A DNA stretch of 64,000 nt from Anseranas semipalmata (taxonomy: Eukaryota; Chordata; Aves; Anseriformes; Anseranatidae). The position numbers and the translations under genes were made by a program. The stretch is from the NCBI GenBank assembly GCA_013399115.1, contig VXAA01003855.1, positions 171,724 to 235,723 on the forward strand, read 5' to 3'. This document shows positions 13,341 to 24,660 of the stretch, piece by piece. Each line of letters opens with the position of its first letter. Position 1 is the first letter of the stretch. The notes below the pieces were generated by a model. It did no database searches, was not told the DNA's origin, and saw only the letters and a program-made list of their open reading frames with translations.

Positions 13341-14309
13341 ACTGGATTTGGGTAGGGCAATAAGTCTTGTGCCAAGGGCTCGCACCTTGTACAGGAAGTC
13401 ATAAGGATAAATACTTCCCTGGCCCCAGACTGGCACAGCGCTGAGCCTTGCCAGAAAGCAAAGCAGCTACGTGAACTGCTTATTAGCCCTCGGTTCTATC
13501 AGCATGTGGGGATCAGAAGCTGGGGGATGTGGCTGTTTCGCACCCGTTCTCCTATACTCAATATTTAGAAAACAGACTGGCACTAGAATCCAAAATGCGT
13601 ACTCCCTATCAGCCCTTACTTCTCACTTATTTTACTCTGCAGAGGCGAGCAGTTTATCTGCCCAAGCTGTATTCATTTTATTATCATCACCACAGTCAGT
13701 TATGGGGCTGGGGGGATTAAAAATCATTTTGGGAAGAGAAGCTGGCAGAGTAAGAGGCAGATAAGGAAATTTCAGTTCGGGCTACATTTCCAAAGGATGA
13801 ATTTTGAACATGTGGTTGTGCAATTGGCTGTGCAAATAGAGCGTTATTTTCCTAATTACATAATATTTGTAAAGCACTCAGAAAATAAAATGGCTGAGCA
13901 CACATCGAGAAATACTAGTTATGGAAGTTTGTGGCCAAACAGTGGTGATGAGCGTCTAGAAATAACCGAAGCGGGTACTTCAGACACACACCTGATGTCT
14001 AAACCGCCTATACAAGGCTCTCTGTTGCAGCAACACCCACCGCTTCACCCTCCAGCCCCTGTACCATCTCAGCATCCCTGCTCTCAGAGAGCTCCAGCAG
14101 CTTAACTCAGTTGGAGAATACCTGTTTTTAGGGTGAGGAATGGCTCTGCCTTTGCTGCATGCATGTGCCTCGCACAACAGAGCCCTTGTCCCTGAAGGCA
14201 CTCTGCAGGCAGTATTGCAGGTCAAATAATAAATAGTAATAAGCTCAGAGTCAAGGTACCTCACTCCTTTCTTCCTCAGCCAACAGGAAACCCCCACATC
14301 TCTCCTGTC

Positions 14310-14440
14310 ATTACTATTTATTCGGTTGAACTGCAGCAGACCCAGCTGACTCAGTCGTGAACCAGAACCCAGCCGTGCTAGGTGCTGTACAAACACCTCG
14401 CAGCCACACAGTCCCTTCCTCTGAGAGCTGATGCTCTTAG
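14310..14440 (+). repeat. ancient sauropsid interspersed repeat
   Basis: The order of blocks is TTACTATTTATT, TCAGTCGTGAACCAGAACCC, GTGCTAGGTGCTGTACAAAC, CAGTCCCTTCCTCTGAGAGC. This reproduces, with substitutions, a repeat abundant in turtles and crocodilians and rarer in birds (ATTATTTATT...GTGCTAGGCGCTGTACAAAC...CAGTCCCTGCCC). The family name is not given because I cannot verify it. Confidence 0.6.
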
Positions 14441-14865
14441 ATGTGAAAGGGGAGCACTGCCAGCATCCCCATCCAGGCACACCTTGACCACTGGTAGCCG
14501 CCTCCTGCCCTGTTTAGCTCCCGAAGCCCCCGGCGTGGCACCAGGAGCTGCACAGCTCAGACCCTGAGCTTCCCAGGTAGACGAGGGCAGACAGCGGTGT
14601 TGACACGGCATGTCTTGCGTTGCTCTTCAGCAGCGTCTGCTGGCAAATGAACAGAAATAAATGGAGCAGGGCTGGTTCCAGGGGAACCAGCCTTTCTGGG
14701 CTGCTCAGGGGAAAACTGGGATGGTGGAAGATCCAGGAAGATTCCCCCAAAAAGCGATGTGTTTTTTTTTGTTTCACTCCAGAAGTCACAGGAAATCTCC
14801 AGATTACTCATCCTTTCCCAGGAACCCTGGTTGGAAAAAAATCAAGGGGCCTCACTATTTTCCTA

Positions 14866-14896
14866 CAAACGCACACACACACACACACGCACACAA
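14866..14896. repeat. (CA)n microsatellite
   Basis: About a dozen CA dinucleotides with single CG interruptions. Potentially length-polymorphic. Confidence 0.9.
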
Positions 14897-15375
14897 AGGA
14901 GCCCTGCAAAGACCTTAACACCAGCTGTGCTTGCCCTTGCCAGAACTTCCTGAATCCACCCCCGTTTACCCTAGCTTGCCAAGCAATGCAAATATTTGAG
15001 AGGCCACCTCGTTTCCGCAGCGTCTGATGTAAAAATCCGCATCAAATCCAAGCAGTAAAGGCTGTGACTCACAGCTACTCAGCAGCCAGAAGTCCTGTCA
15101 GGCAGGCCAAGCTTTTATATAGCAGGAGGTCACTGGAACACACTCTGGCTCACCTCTCTCATCGATCAAAAGAGTGCAACCACTTAGACACATCTCCTGC
15201 TTGCCTTCCCTTTTTAAAGTCAAATGCTGAGAAGCTGCTTCCGAGTAGGCAGAGAACAGGATGACACAGATACAATATCTCTGGGAAAGAAAATTAAGTT
15301 TTATCTCAGCAACTGCTGAAACTTACAGCACTGATGAGTTCTGCCATGTAACCAAGAGGCTGCGGCCAAGAGAAG

Positions 15376-15462
15376 CTTGAGTCAGAAGACCTGATTTCAG
15401 TTCCTGCCTCTGCTACTGCCCTGCTGTTTGATCTTGGGTTAGTCACTTCACCGCCCCTGGAA
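15376..15462 (+). repeat. MIR-like CORE-SINE remnant
   Basis: The segment reads ...TTCAGTTCCTGCCTCTGCTACTGCCC, then CTGCTGTTTGATCTTGGGTT and AGTCACTTCACC. This follows the hallmark MIR/CORE-SINE order (TCCTGGCTCTGCCACT...CTGTGTGACCTTGGGCAAGTCACTTCACC). It is diverged and truncated at both ends. Confidence 0.7.
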
Positions 15463-16639
15463 ATAAAGTTCTTCTCTGATGAATACTGCTTGGGAACAGC
15501 CTGGTGATTGGAGAGAAAGTGGAAGAGCTGGGTGGCATTTGCAGCCGAGTCCCAGGTCAGGGAGAAAGTAACAGCATGTTGCTGCAAGGTCTGCATGGAA
15601 GACGGGTGGTGAGGAAAGAGTGAGGTAGAAGTGGATGCTGCAGTAGGCATCAAGGTGCTATAAAAGGACTAACAAAATGGGGACTTCTGCCCTGCTCCAC
15701 ACACACATACACACTTTGGGAATGTAGAGCTTCTGGGCTTCCAGCAGGCTGAACAAGCAAGACATGCCTCATCACAGAGTCCCCCAGGATGTGACTTGCC
15801 TTTCATGCTTTGAGGGTCAAATCTTTTACCACATCATCAATCCCACACATTCAGGAACCATGAATCAGGGCTTCAGAAGTTGTAAGTCTGACTTCAACTT
15901 TCCAAAGTTTCCAAAGCATGCCTCTGCACACTCTTTTCTTTTTAAATGTGCACCCAGATTATTTTCCATATTCAACTGACTCCAGAAGTTGGAACTAGCG
16001 ATCTGTTTGTCAGGGCAAAGAATGGGGGAGAGTATGGCCCCCTTCAGTCTTAGTATTTGAAAAGCCTTTTCTGCTGATTTGCAGTTCTATAGTGGACCAC
16101 ACCTACTGCATAAAGGAAATAATTGCTGCCTGACTGAAGACTCAGAAATGACAAAATTGATTGAGATTTTTTTTTTTTTAGGTCTTGTTTATACCTCAGA
16201 GTTGTACTGGTTTGAAATAGGTTTACTGCGGACTGAGTACACATGAATTCATTAAACCATGTCAAATCAAATATCTCAATTTTAAGAACATCAGTTCAAG
16301 CTAAAGGGCATTTAGCCCTGACCAGGAGTAGCAAATTTAGCCCTGGACACCTATGCTTTCATAGACAACCTTTCAAGGTGGTTTCTCCACCCTTTAAAAG
16401 TACAACTTGCTTACTTGCACACAGCACACGGCTTCAGGCTTCAGGCTTAAGCCTCTAGCTTCACTTCCACTTCACTCTGTACTTGCAAATGAACTACACA
16501 GGTGTATCTTACTGGGTGAATGTGCTGAAACTGGTTCAAAGCTGTCTGCAGCAGCTTAGCTGAATTCTGATCCAGCCGCCCTTCTCCATCCCTCCACATT
16601 TATCTTCCCAAATCTTCCCTCATATTTGCAGGAAGGCGT

Positions 16640-17810
16640 TAGACATTAGAAAAAGTTCAGTTGGAAGGGACCTACAAAGATCATTGAGTCCAACTGCTTG
16701 ACCACTTCAGGGCTAACAAGATGTTCAAGCATATTAATGAGGGCATTATCCAAATGCCTCTTGAACACTGACAGGCCTGGGGCATCAACCACCTCTCTAG
16801 GAAGCCTGTTCCAGGGTCTGACCACCCTCATGGGAAAGAAATTTTCCCTAACGTCCAGTCTGAACCTCCCCTGGCACAGCTTTGTGCCGTTCCTTCGCAT
16901 CCTGTCATGGGTGACCAGGGAGCAGAGACCGGCGCCTCCCTCTCCACTCCCCTCCTCAGGAGGTTGCAGAGAGCAGCGAGGTCGCCTCTCAGCCTCCTTT
17001 TCTCCAGGCTAGGCAACCCTGGTGTCCTCAGCCTCTCCTCACAGGACATGCCCTCCAGCCCTTTTACCGGCTTTGTTGCCCTCCTCTGGATGCTTTCAAG
17101 GACCTTAACATCCTTTTTAGATTGTGGAGCCCAGAACTGCACACAATATTCAAGGTGAGGCCACACCAACGCTAAATACAGCAGGAGAATCACCTCTTTT
17201 GACTAGCTGGTTATGCTGTGTTTAACACACCCCAAAATGCAGTTTGCCTTCTGGGCTGCCAGGGCACGCTGCTGCCTCACGCTGAGCCTGCTGCCGACCA
17301 GCACCCCCAGATCACTTTCTGCTGAGCTCTCTCCAGCCCCTCATTTCCCAGTCTGTGCCTGTGGCAGGCATTACTCTGTCCCAGGTGCAGCTCCCAGCAT
17401 TTACCATTGTTGAACGTCATGCTACTGCTGATTGCCCAGTGCTTCAATCTATCTAGAGCCCTCTGCAAGGCCTCTCATCCCTCCAGGGAGTCAACAGCAC
17501 CTCCCAGTTTAGTAGCATCAGCAAACTTGCTGAGGATGCATTCAACTCCTGCATCCAGATTATTGATAAAAATGTTGAACAGGACTGGCCCTAGAACTGA
17601 GCCCTGGGGAACACCACTAGAGACTGGCTGCCAGACAGATGTAGCGCATTCACTGCAACCCTTTGAGCTCTACTGTTAAACCAGTTCATCACCCGGCATA
17701 GTGTGGGCCTCTTCATCTCACAGTTGGACAATTTGTCCAGAACTGTATTGCCATTCGAAGGTGTACAGAGGCTGAGGCCAAGGAACCTAAGAGACAAGGT
17801 GAGGCTGCCA
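16640..17810 (-). mobile_element. CR1 LINE fragment with decayed reverse transcriptase
   Basis: On the minus strand this is a CR1 3' portion of about 1.2 kb. It covers the C-terminal part of ORF2 and the 3' end. Recognisable reverse-transcriptase pieces include [11 protein letters not shown] (about 17125-17157), [29 protein letters not shown], and an upstream FNNGKCWELHLG-like block inside 17277-17468. The palm motif normally FADD reads FADA (17514-17525), and the frame is broken by stops, so the copy cannot be active. It belongs to a different, older subfamily than the copy starting at 17955. Confidence 0.9.
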
Positions 17811-17954
17811 CACCTCTGTGGGTGTCACAAGTAAATATCCCTTCAGGTTAGCTTTAAATAGTGAAAAAAGGAAAATTCTCCTTGTCCAGAGGCTGCTTCT
17901 AAAGGTATAGTCATAGCAATCCCCTGGGGAAGAGCAGGGAAAATCTGACAACAT

Positions 17955-18473
17955 CAGAGATTCACGGGATGCTTTGCGTTGGAAGGAACCTTAAAGACCA
18001 TCTAGTTCCAGTCCCCCCACCATGGGCAGGGACACCTTCCACTAGACCAGGTTGCTCAAAGTCCCATCCAGCCTGGCCTTCAACACTTCAAGGATAGAGC
18101 ATCCACAGCTTCTCTGGGCAACCTGTTCCAGTGCCTCACCACCCTCACAGGAGAGAATTCCATCCTAATAACTAATCTAAACTAATCCCCTCTTTTAGTT
18201 TAAAACCATTACCTCTTGTCCTGTCATGACACTCCCTGATGGAGAGTTCCTCCCCATCTTTCCTACAGGCCCCCTTTAAATACTGGAAGGCTGCTATAAG
18301 ATCTTCCTGGAGACTTCTCTTCTCCAGGCTGAACAACCCCAACTCGCTCAGCCTCTCTTCATAGGAAGGTGCTCCAGCCCTATGATCATCCTCATGGCCC
18401 TCCTCTGGACCTGCTCTAACAGGTCCATGTCTTTCTTATGCTGGTGGCCCCAGAGCTGAACGCAGTACTCAGG
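17955..18473 (-). mobile_element. CR1 LINE 3' fragment, about 520 bp
   Basis: The + strand begins with the reverse complement of the CR1 tail (CACGGGATGCTTTGCGTTGG, AGGAACCTTAAAGACCATCT). It continues through GGGCAACCTGTTCCAGTGCC and TTTAGTTTAAAACCATTACC to CAGAGCTGAACGCAGTACTC, where similarity stops. It is 5'-truncated and sits about 150 bp beyond the older CR1 at 16640-17810. Confidence 0.93.
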
Positions 18474-19934
18474 TAAATGAATATCATGGTCTTTCATGAA
18501 GCCTTACCGTCGTGTTGATGTTCTCCTGCAAGGCCCCAGGCTGAGCCACAGTGGTTTTCTCTCTACCACAAAGAAGAAGTAGAAAGCAGCCTGGTACATG
18601 TCTCCTCTTTAAATACACTGCTACATTTATACATGCTGCTACAGCATGTAAACTTTGGGTGTAAGCTGTTTGGATGGTCAAGGCTCCAACACGTGACAAA
18701 AATCTCAAGGCCAAAACATGGGCTTAATAGACTCATCTCCCTGTTTGCAGGAAGTTTGAAGTGCAGCAGTGGTCATTCCTGAAATGGAGATTAGTTCCCT
18801 GATCCACAGTTTCTGATGTAAATAGCTTTTGACATTAAAGGATGACAGATTTGCCTGTCTTGCAGTTAAACTATGGGACTGAAATGAGTAATACCTGAGA
18901 GTGAGATACAGCTGAGTTATACTTGGGACAGGCACATTAAGAAATTTTTGAACTTACTGAAGAAGGTAAAAATAATGTTATGGGGGAAAATGCAGAACTA
19001 GATATTTCTTAGGAAAAATGTCTTGCAGAAGAGACTCAAAATTAAGATCTTATAGTTTCAGAGACTCCGAGTATTTTCATTTCCCATGATATTCTCTATA
19101 AAGGGCAATGTCAGTGACAGTTTTTCTTTTAAATGCAAGTTTTTCATCATCGCTGCAGACCATGCTTTACAGCCAGTCCATTCCTATCACTGTGCGTGTA
19201 TCTGCTCGACTAGTAGTTTGTAGAGCACCGTAGGCTGTGACCTAAGCAGACAAAAATGTGCTGAAATGTAAACTAACATATTTGGTAGGGATGTAACACA
19301 AAAGAGTTACAGAGGTTATTATAGTTTTGCAGATATGGTCACAACAGAGAAGCAGCTCCTTCCATGGTATTGCAAACCCTTAGGGCTTACACATTATGAA
19401 CTGGCTCCAAAAGCTAAGAGACAAAAATAATTCCCATAATATTTCTTTTTATATTTGCCTTCTGCAGTTTACATTTTCAAGATTTTCTTTTTAAGCAAGG
19501 GTTATGAGCTTACATTAAAAACTTAGTGGAAGTTTAATCACGTGATTCCAGGAACAGGGTCTTAATAAGGAAAAAAACCTACATTTTTTTCCATGTACGT
19601 AACTCATACCAGATAACCACCAATATTTGAAAGTAGTGCTTCTTCCAAGTAAAATCTGGGATAACCTCGAGACAGAAGCCCACAGTGCACTGCAGGAGAT
19701 CGGCAGGTTGTTTTGATTAGAGACAAAAAGGGGAAAAGGCAGTAAATTGGGCAAAACTGGCAGGTTTTTGGTGGCAGGGGCCTTGGGGGTGACCTTTGTG
19801 GGAGGAGGCCGTGATCTGTCCTAGGCCAGTCATAGCTGCCTCCTGGGGCTTTGAAACAGATAGGAACAGCCCACAGTGAGCCAAAACTCCAACCAAAGGA
19901 GCAAGTGGTACCTCCACTCAAATGTATTTAAGAA

Positions 19935-20090
19935 TGAACAGCGGCCATTAGGAGAGGAATGATGTGAGGAGGTGCAATTGGAGACACATGAAGAGACATT
20001 TGGAGATATGTGAAGAGATGCAGAGGAAACATGGAGAAGACGTGTGAGGAGATATGTGAAACAGCGCAGAGGGGAACGTGGAGGGACGTA
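19935..20090 (+). repeat. degenerate purine-rich tandem repeat
   Basis: Successive variants of a unit of roughly 20-25 bases built on GGAGATATGTGAAGAGATGC, such as GGAGACACATGAAGAGACAT, GGAGAAGACGTGTGAGGAGA and GATATGTGAAACAGCGCAGA. Units are diverged, so the period is approximate. Confidence 0.55.
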
Positions 20091-22727
20091 ATGCTGGGGA
20101 CACGGCTGGAAATACACTTTTGTAAGATGATGACCCACACAGGAGCGGGGGCACCCCTGAGACTGCAGCCCATGGAGGTTCCACACTGGACCAGCAGTAC
20201 CGGGAAGCCTGGAGGAGCACCCACTAAGAAGCAAAGACCAGCAGATAAAAACTTCTACGCACACAACCCCAACATCCTGTGCCACTGTCACCTCATTGAA
20301 CAACACCTCACTGAGTGCAACCTGCAGCGAAAACAAGGAGAGTTCAGCCTACGAAGGTATTTGTCAGAAGATGAGCCTGGGGAAGGGGCAGGACAGGAAC
20401 TTACATAAGTATTCATTTAATTGCTTGTGTTTTCTTCCCTCCTCCACCCCAAAAGAAACTTTTGATCACTGATTTGGGTAAACCAGCAATAAATTAAGTA
20501 GCAAACAATTCCCAAGTCAAGACAGTTCTGCCTTCAACAGGAGGCTGTAAGGCAATCTTTCCTCTGCCTAAACCCATGTGTAACCCATCCTGCTGCTGAA
20601 TGACAATGGGGGGGAGGGCTTCTTTTTTCTGTTCTTAAAAATCATATAGTTTATCCACCTCATAGCTTATTACAAGAGCTGCAGAAGTGCTTCATCTTGC
20701 TTCCTGCCTCATACTGGTGCATAACACAATTATCTAGTATGCCTTCCTAGGTCCAGCCCTCTAAATTTGGTGAGGCCAAGCAGCTATTCCCTTATAAGGT
20801 TCATTTTGCAGCTACCCACTTCTTGTGATGTCTCCCTGCCTTCCAGCTGTTTTATTTTCCCCAAACTTTCCTTGCTTCTTTCCAGTGCATTGGGTAGAGT
20901 CTACCAAGTAGCTTTGTTTCTTTAAATTTGTCACTCATTCCCTCATAGACCTGAAATTATAAACAGCTGTCTACAAAAACACAATTGCTTCTAGAGTAAC
21001 CCATGTTAAGGACGCACAGAGAGGGTTATGACTTCAGCCTGTGCACAGGGAGAGAAACAGGGGTGCAGGAAACAAAGATCCTGTTTCAGTGCAGATTATC
21101 CCAGCATGAACAATAGAGGGACATATGGGATGCACAGCCAATTCCTTATAAAGAAAATGCCTCTCAGTTTATTCAGGATGATCCAGAAAACCAAAAAGAA
21201 AAAAACCAAAAAACTGAAAAGCAGGTCCCCTGCTGAGCCCCCAGGTACCGAACACATGCCAGAAAGAAAAGCTATGCAGAGCCACCTATGCAGATGCACA
21301 CAGAGCTTGCCAAGGAGCAGATGCCTTGGGCAGCAAATTAGCTTCTACGGTTTGGTCTCTGGGGCCATATGACTGCCATCCAAAAATGCAGAGATGAGGA
21401 GAGAGGGCCACTAGTATTGAGCACTAGCCTGAGTAGCACCTGGACAGTATCAGCCATTTTGGTACAAAATGTTATTGCATTAACCCATCTGGTGCTTAGG
21501 AGTCAAGATTTTCCAGACTTACACAGAAGCACAAGAAAAGCATAAAGGTTATTTTTGCTAGCAAAAATTAGGTCTAAATAAAACCCAAAGCTATTTCCCT
21601 GCAAACTTTCAGGAACATCCTGTGGAGAAATGCAACTGTTAAATGAGAAAAATGATTGGCCGTCAGTGTGAATGCTTTCAAGGTTTAACTTCTGCATAAC
21701 TGTTTAAATTAGTGTATTAATTTGGACTTGGACTTTTCCTACAAGTGTACTGATGATTCTGGCCAATTGACATTCAATGTTTCCCATCTGCCAATATCCA
21801 TGTGTCCTCAGCATTCCTATTCATAAAACCAGTGCCCATTCTGGTACTTCTGTCTGCCAAAGGAGAGGACTTTTCTATTTCAGGCAGCCACAACTGCCAT
21901 ATGATAAACTTGAAAACAGGGGATCACAACTTACAAATGATTGTAACAAAAGCACAGCAACAAATATTACCTGGATTAAAAAGCAAAGTCCACTGGTCTG
22001 CTCTCACTCATCAAAAACTCTTTATATTTTCATTCATGAGATAAAGCATTTAATCTCCTGCAAAATTATTCCATACATGTGAACCACTGGCCATTAGATA
22101 GATATCTAGCAAACTATTGTTCTGAAACAGATGTGTGTGCATTTGTTTTGCGTGCAGAAAAGACAGGCAGGCAGACGAACACGTGCCCAGTTCTCCCCTC
22201 TTTTTTCACACATTCGCTTAATAATTTTAGACAATCTTGGAAATTATAAATTTGTAATGGAAACAAAAGCCAACCAAATTCTGAACTGTGTTATTGTGGG
22301 ACTGTGTGCAGATTTCATTAAAGTATCTAACAAAATGCAGTTGTGTCATGATAAAGATGTCTGATAGTGTTTGTTTTCTGACTGTGACTCCAGCCTCAGA
22401 TGAAACTCAGCACTGTCTGAAGAAATGCTGATTTTCTTGTGTTTAGACAGGCCATACAGTGTGTTGTAAAGAGAAGAAACATCTGTTTTTATCTTATAAT
22501 CTAGCAACAAAAAAAGAACAAAAGCAACATCTTCACAAGAATCAACAGGGCACTTTTCCCCTCTCTCTCTCTTTAAGGTCCATCTGCATATTGCAGCAGG
22601 AAGGGGAGAGGGGAAGGGGAAGTGGAAAAGACTTCTCCATTTAATGGTGCAGCACTAGAAAAACAATCCAGGAATAGAATGGCCATATTTTAAAAACTGA
22701 CATGTTTGGGGTTTTTGGTTTGGGGTC

Positions 22728-22805
22728 TTTTTTTTTTTTTTTTCCTTTCTTCTTTTAAGTTAAAAGGGTTGTGAATATATATTTCAAGGAAAAAAAAAAA
22801 AAAAA
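22728..22805. repeat. inverted repeat: T16CCTT ... AAGGA16
   Basis: A run of 16 T plus CCTT (22728-22747) is followed after 38 bases by its exact reverse complement (22786-22805). The 20-bp arms are perfect. Confidence 0.85.
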
Positions 22806-23602
22806 CTTTGTAAATGTCTGTTGCTATTGCCACTACCAGCTCCTCCATTTCTAACTTGGAGGATAAGCCCAGAAATGTCTAGATGTGGAAGATTATGTCT
22901 CGACAGCTTTAATGTCAAGAGTCCTAGGGGTATCCTTTGACACACAAGTTTTCAGTGGCTGATTTAGCAGATGTGAACACTGTGTTCCCTCCTTACCCAT
23001 GCTGTTTGTTCCTGTGCCCAGGCCAAACCCTTTATTGTGCTGACTCAAGTGTTTTGAGCAGGTAATTGATCCCACTGAAAACTAACATCCCCCCCTCCTT
23101 TTTTTTTCCTGGCACTCAGCTGGATCTGATCACTGATCTGCTTGCTGTGCAATCACACAAACAGCAGTACGAGCAAGTGGGGGGTGGGAGGTGAGGAGTG
23201 GGCTGCTCCTCTTGGTGGAAGTGACACCATTGGATTGAAGTGAAGTTAGAGCATAGGCAGACATTGAGAGAAACAACATTCAGCACTCAGCTCATGCTGC
23301 TAGACACGCCACTTCAAGCAAACACTGATCAGGTTCTGTACGGTGGAGGAAACTGCATCACATAAACACTTTAGAGCAAGAGGAAAATGTTTTGAAATGA
23401 GCTGACATAGGACACTTCACCAAAATGGCATTACACAAACTTCTGGCAAACATGAGAGAATGCCACATGTGGTGGTGGGCTAAGAAGGAACTGTTCAAAC
23501 CTCTCTGGGCCTATGCTCTGCTCTTCTATGTTCTCCACCAAAACTAAGGTGCTTTATGTTTCAGCAAGTGATCAAGTCTTCCAGTTTGGTTGAATCAGCT
23601 CC

Positions 23603-23623
23603 TTTTTTTTTTTTTTTTTTTTT
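23603..23623. repeat. poly(T) tract
   Basis: About 21 consecutive T residues following CC. No retroelement body is recognised on either side. Confidence 0.85.
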
Positions 23624-24229
23624 GAGGCAGCATGTATACATCTTAAGGTGGAATTTAATCCTAGGAATTAAGTGGTGTGAGGCTTCAAACTAAATTCAGT
23701 AAAAAAACCAGCAAAGCACAAGACCTGAACAGACAGCAGGTAATGACAACCACCAACACAGCATGCGAGAGCAGGAGCAGAAGGCTGGAAAAACAGGCTG
23801 TGGCTAGACACACACAAAAAAACAAGGTGAAGTTTTCTTTCCAATGAAGACAAAAAATAAAAAATCACCTGCACTCCCCTTCCCAATGGCAAACAGTATC
23901 AAAGGTAAAGTCTGTCCTCCGAAAATACACCTATCATACATTTTTTTCCAGGTACACTCTCTTTCTCCACCAGTTTTGAACCAATGTGATCTCAGAGAGG
24001 GAAGAGTCCTATTTCTTAGCGTTTTCCAGGTGGGGTTAGGACTTTGGCGACGTGGCATTGGGCACACATGACACCACACACAACACCAGCGTCCTGATGC
24101 TACCACACACCAGGCCACCCCAGTCGCAAGCGACTGGCACCCCCAGTTTGTCACCCCACTGTATGGAGGTCAGCAGGGCAGAGAAGCAGCTTACAGCCTG
24201 GGCAGCGGCCACACTGACGCTACTCCTGC

Positions 24230-24660
24230 CCTGGCTCCCGCACTGAGCAACCTGAAAGCGCGACCGGCCCCTCTCCCGCCCGCCGCCCTGTGGCCCCTGC
24301 GCCCGGGAGAGACCGCAGCGGCCCCGCGAAGCGCACGGCGCCTCGTTCCCGCCGCCCGCCATGGCTCTTCACGCCGCCATGGCGCCACCTGGCGCTCCGG
24401 GCGGACGGGCTTTTGCCGCCGGAGGAAATGGAGGCCCCGCGCCCCGACCCGCCGGCCCAAGCAGCGTGGCAGCCGTCCCGGCTCCGGCCGGCCGAGCGGC
24501 TGACAGGCTGGCGGATGTCCCCGGAGGCACGGGGGGCTGCAGCGGGAGCGGGTCCAGGCCACCCAGGCCCGGCGGAGGCAGCCGGGGAGGACGACCGAGT
24601 TGGGGCGGCTGCCAGGCCCAGAGGGGCTCCCGGCAACTTCTCTGATCCTTTAGGTCCGAA
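24230..24660. promoter_or_regulatory. CpG island, orphan promoter candidate
   Basis: About 430 bases of very GC-rich, CpG-dense sequence with sharp edges against AT-leaning flanks. It contains GC boxes and a YY1-like GCCGCCATGG at 24373-24382. In a vertebrate genome this composition usually marks a transcription start region. Open frames run across it on both strands, but they are Ala/Gly/Pro/Arg-rich and look like a consequence of base composition. No spliced gene could be connected to it, and the direction of any transcript is unknown. Confidence 0.6.

Larger units (their letters stand above)
8481..14309. other. non-coding stretch, no gene recognised
   Basis: No exon or RNA gene is supported. 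It holds T-rich runs near 9827-9851 and 10441-10470, an A-rich run near 13308-13340, an octamer-bearing hairpin near 9087-9125, and two mutually similar diverged segments near 11060-11195 and 13640-13760. Open frames of up to about 180 codons occur but look random. Confidence 0.55.
18474..24229. other. non-coding stretch, no gene recognised
   Basis: No supported exon. It includes a degenerate GAGA-rich tandem array (19935-20090), a poly(T)/poly(A) foldback (22728-22805) and a poly(T) tract (23603-23623). The open frames at 19830-20336 (minus) and 20010-20408 (plus) overlap each other on opposite strands and match nothing I recognise. Confidence 0.55.

Noticed and set aside
16646..17193. Minus-strand frames as a cellular gene
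   Set aside because: They are CR1 reverse-transcriptase fragments with a mutated palm motif.
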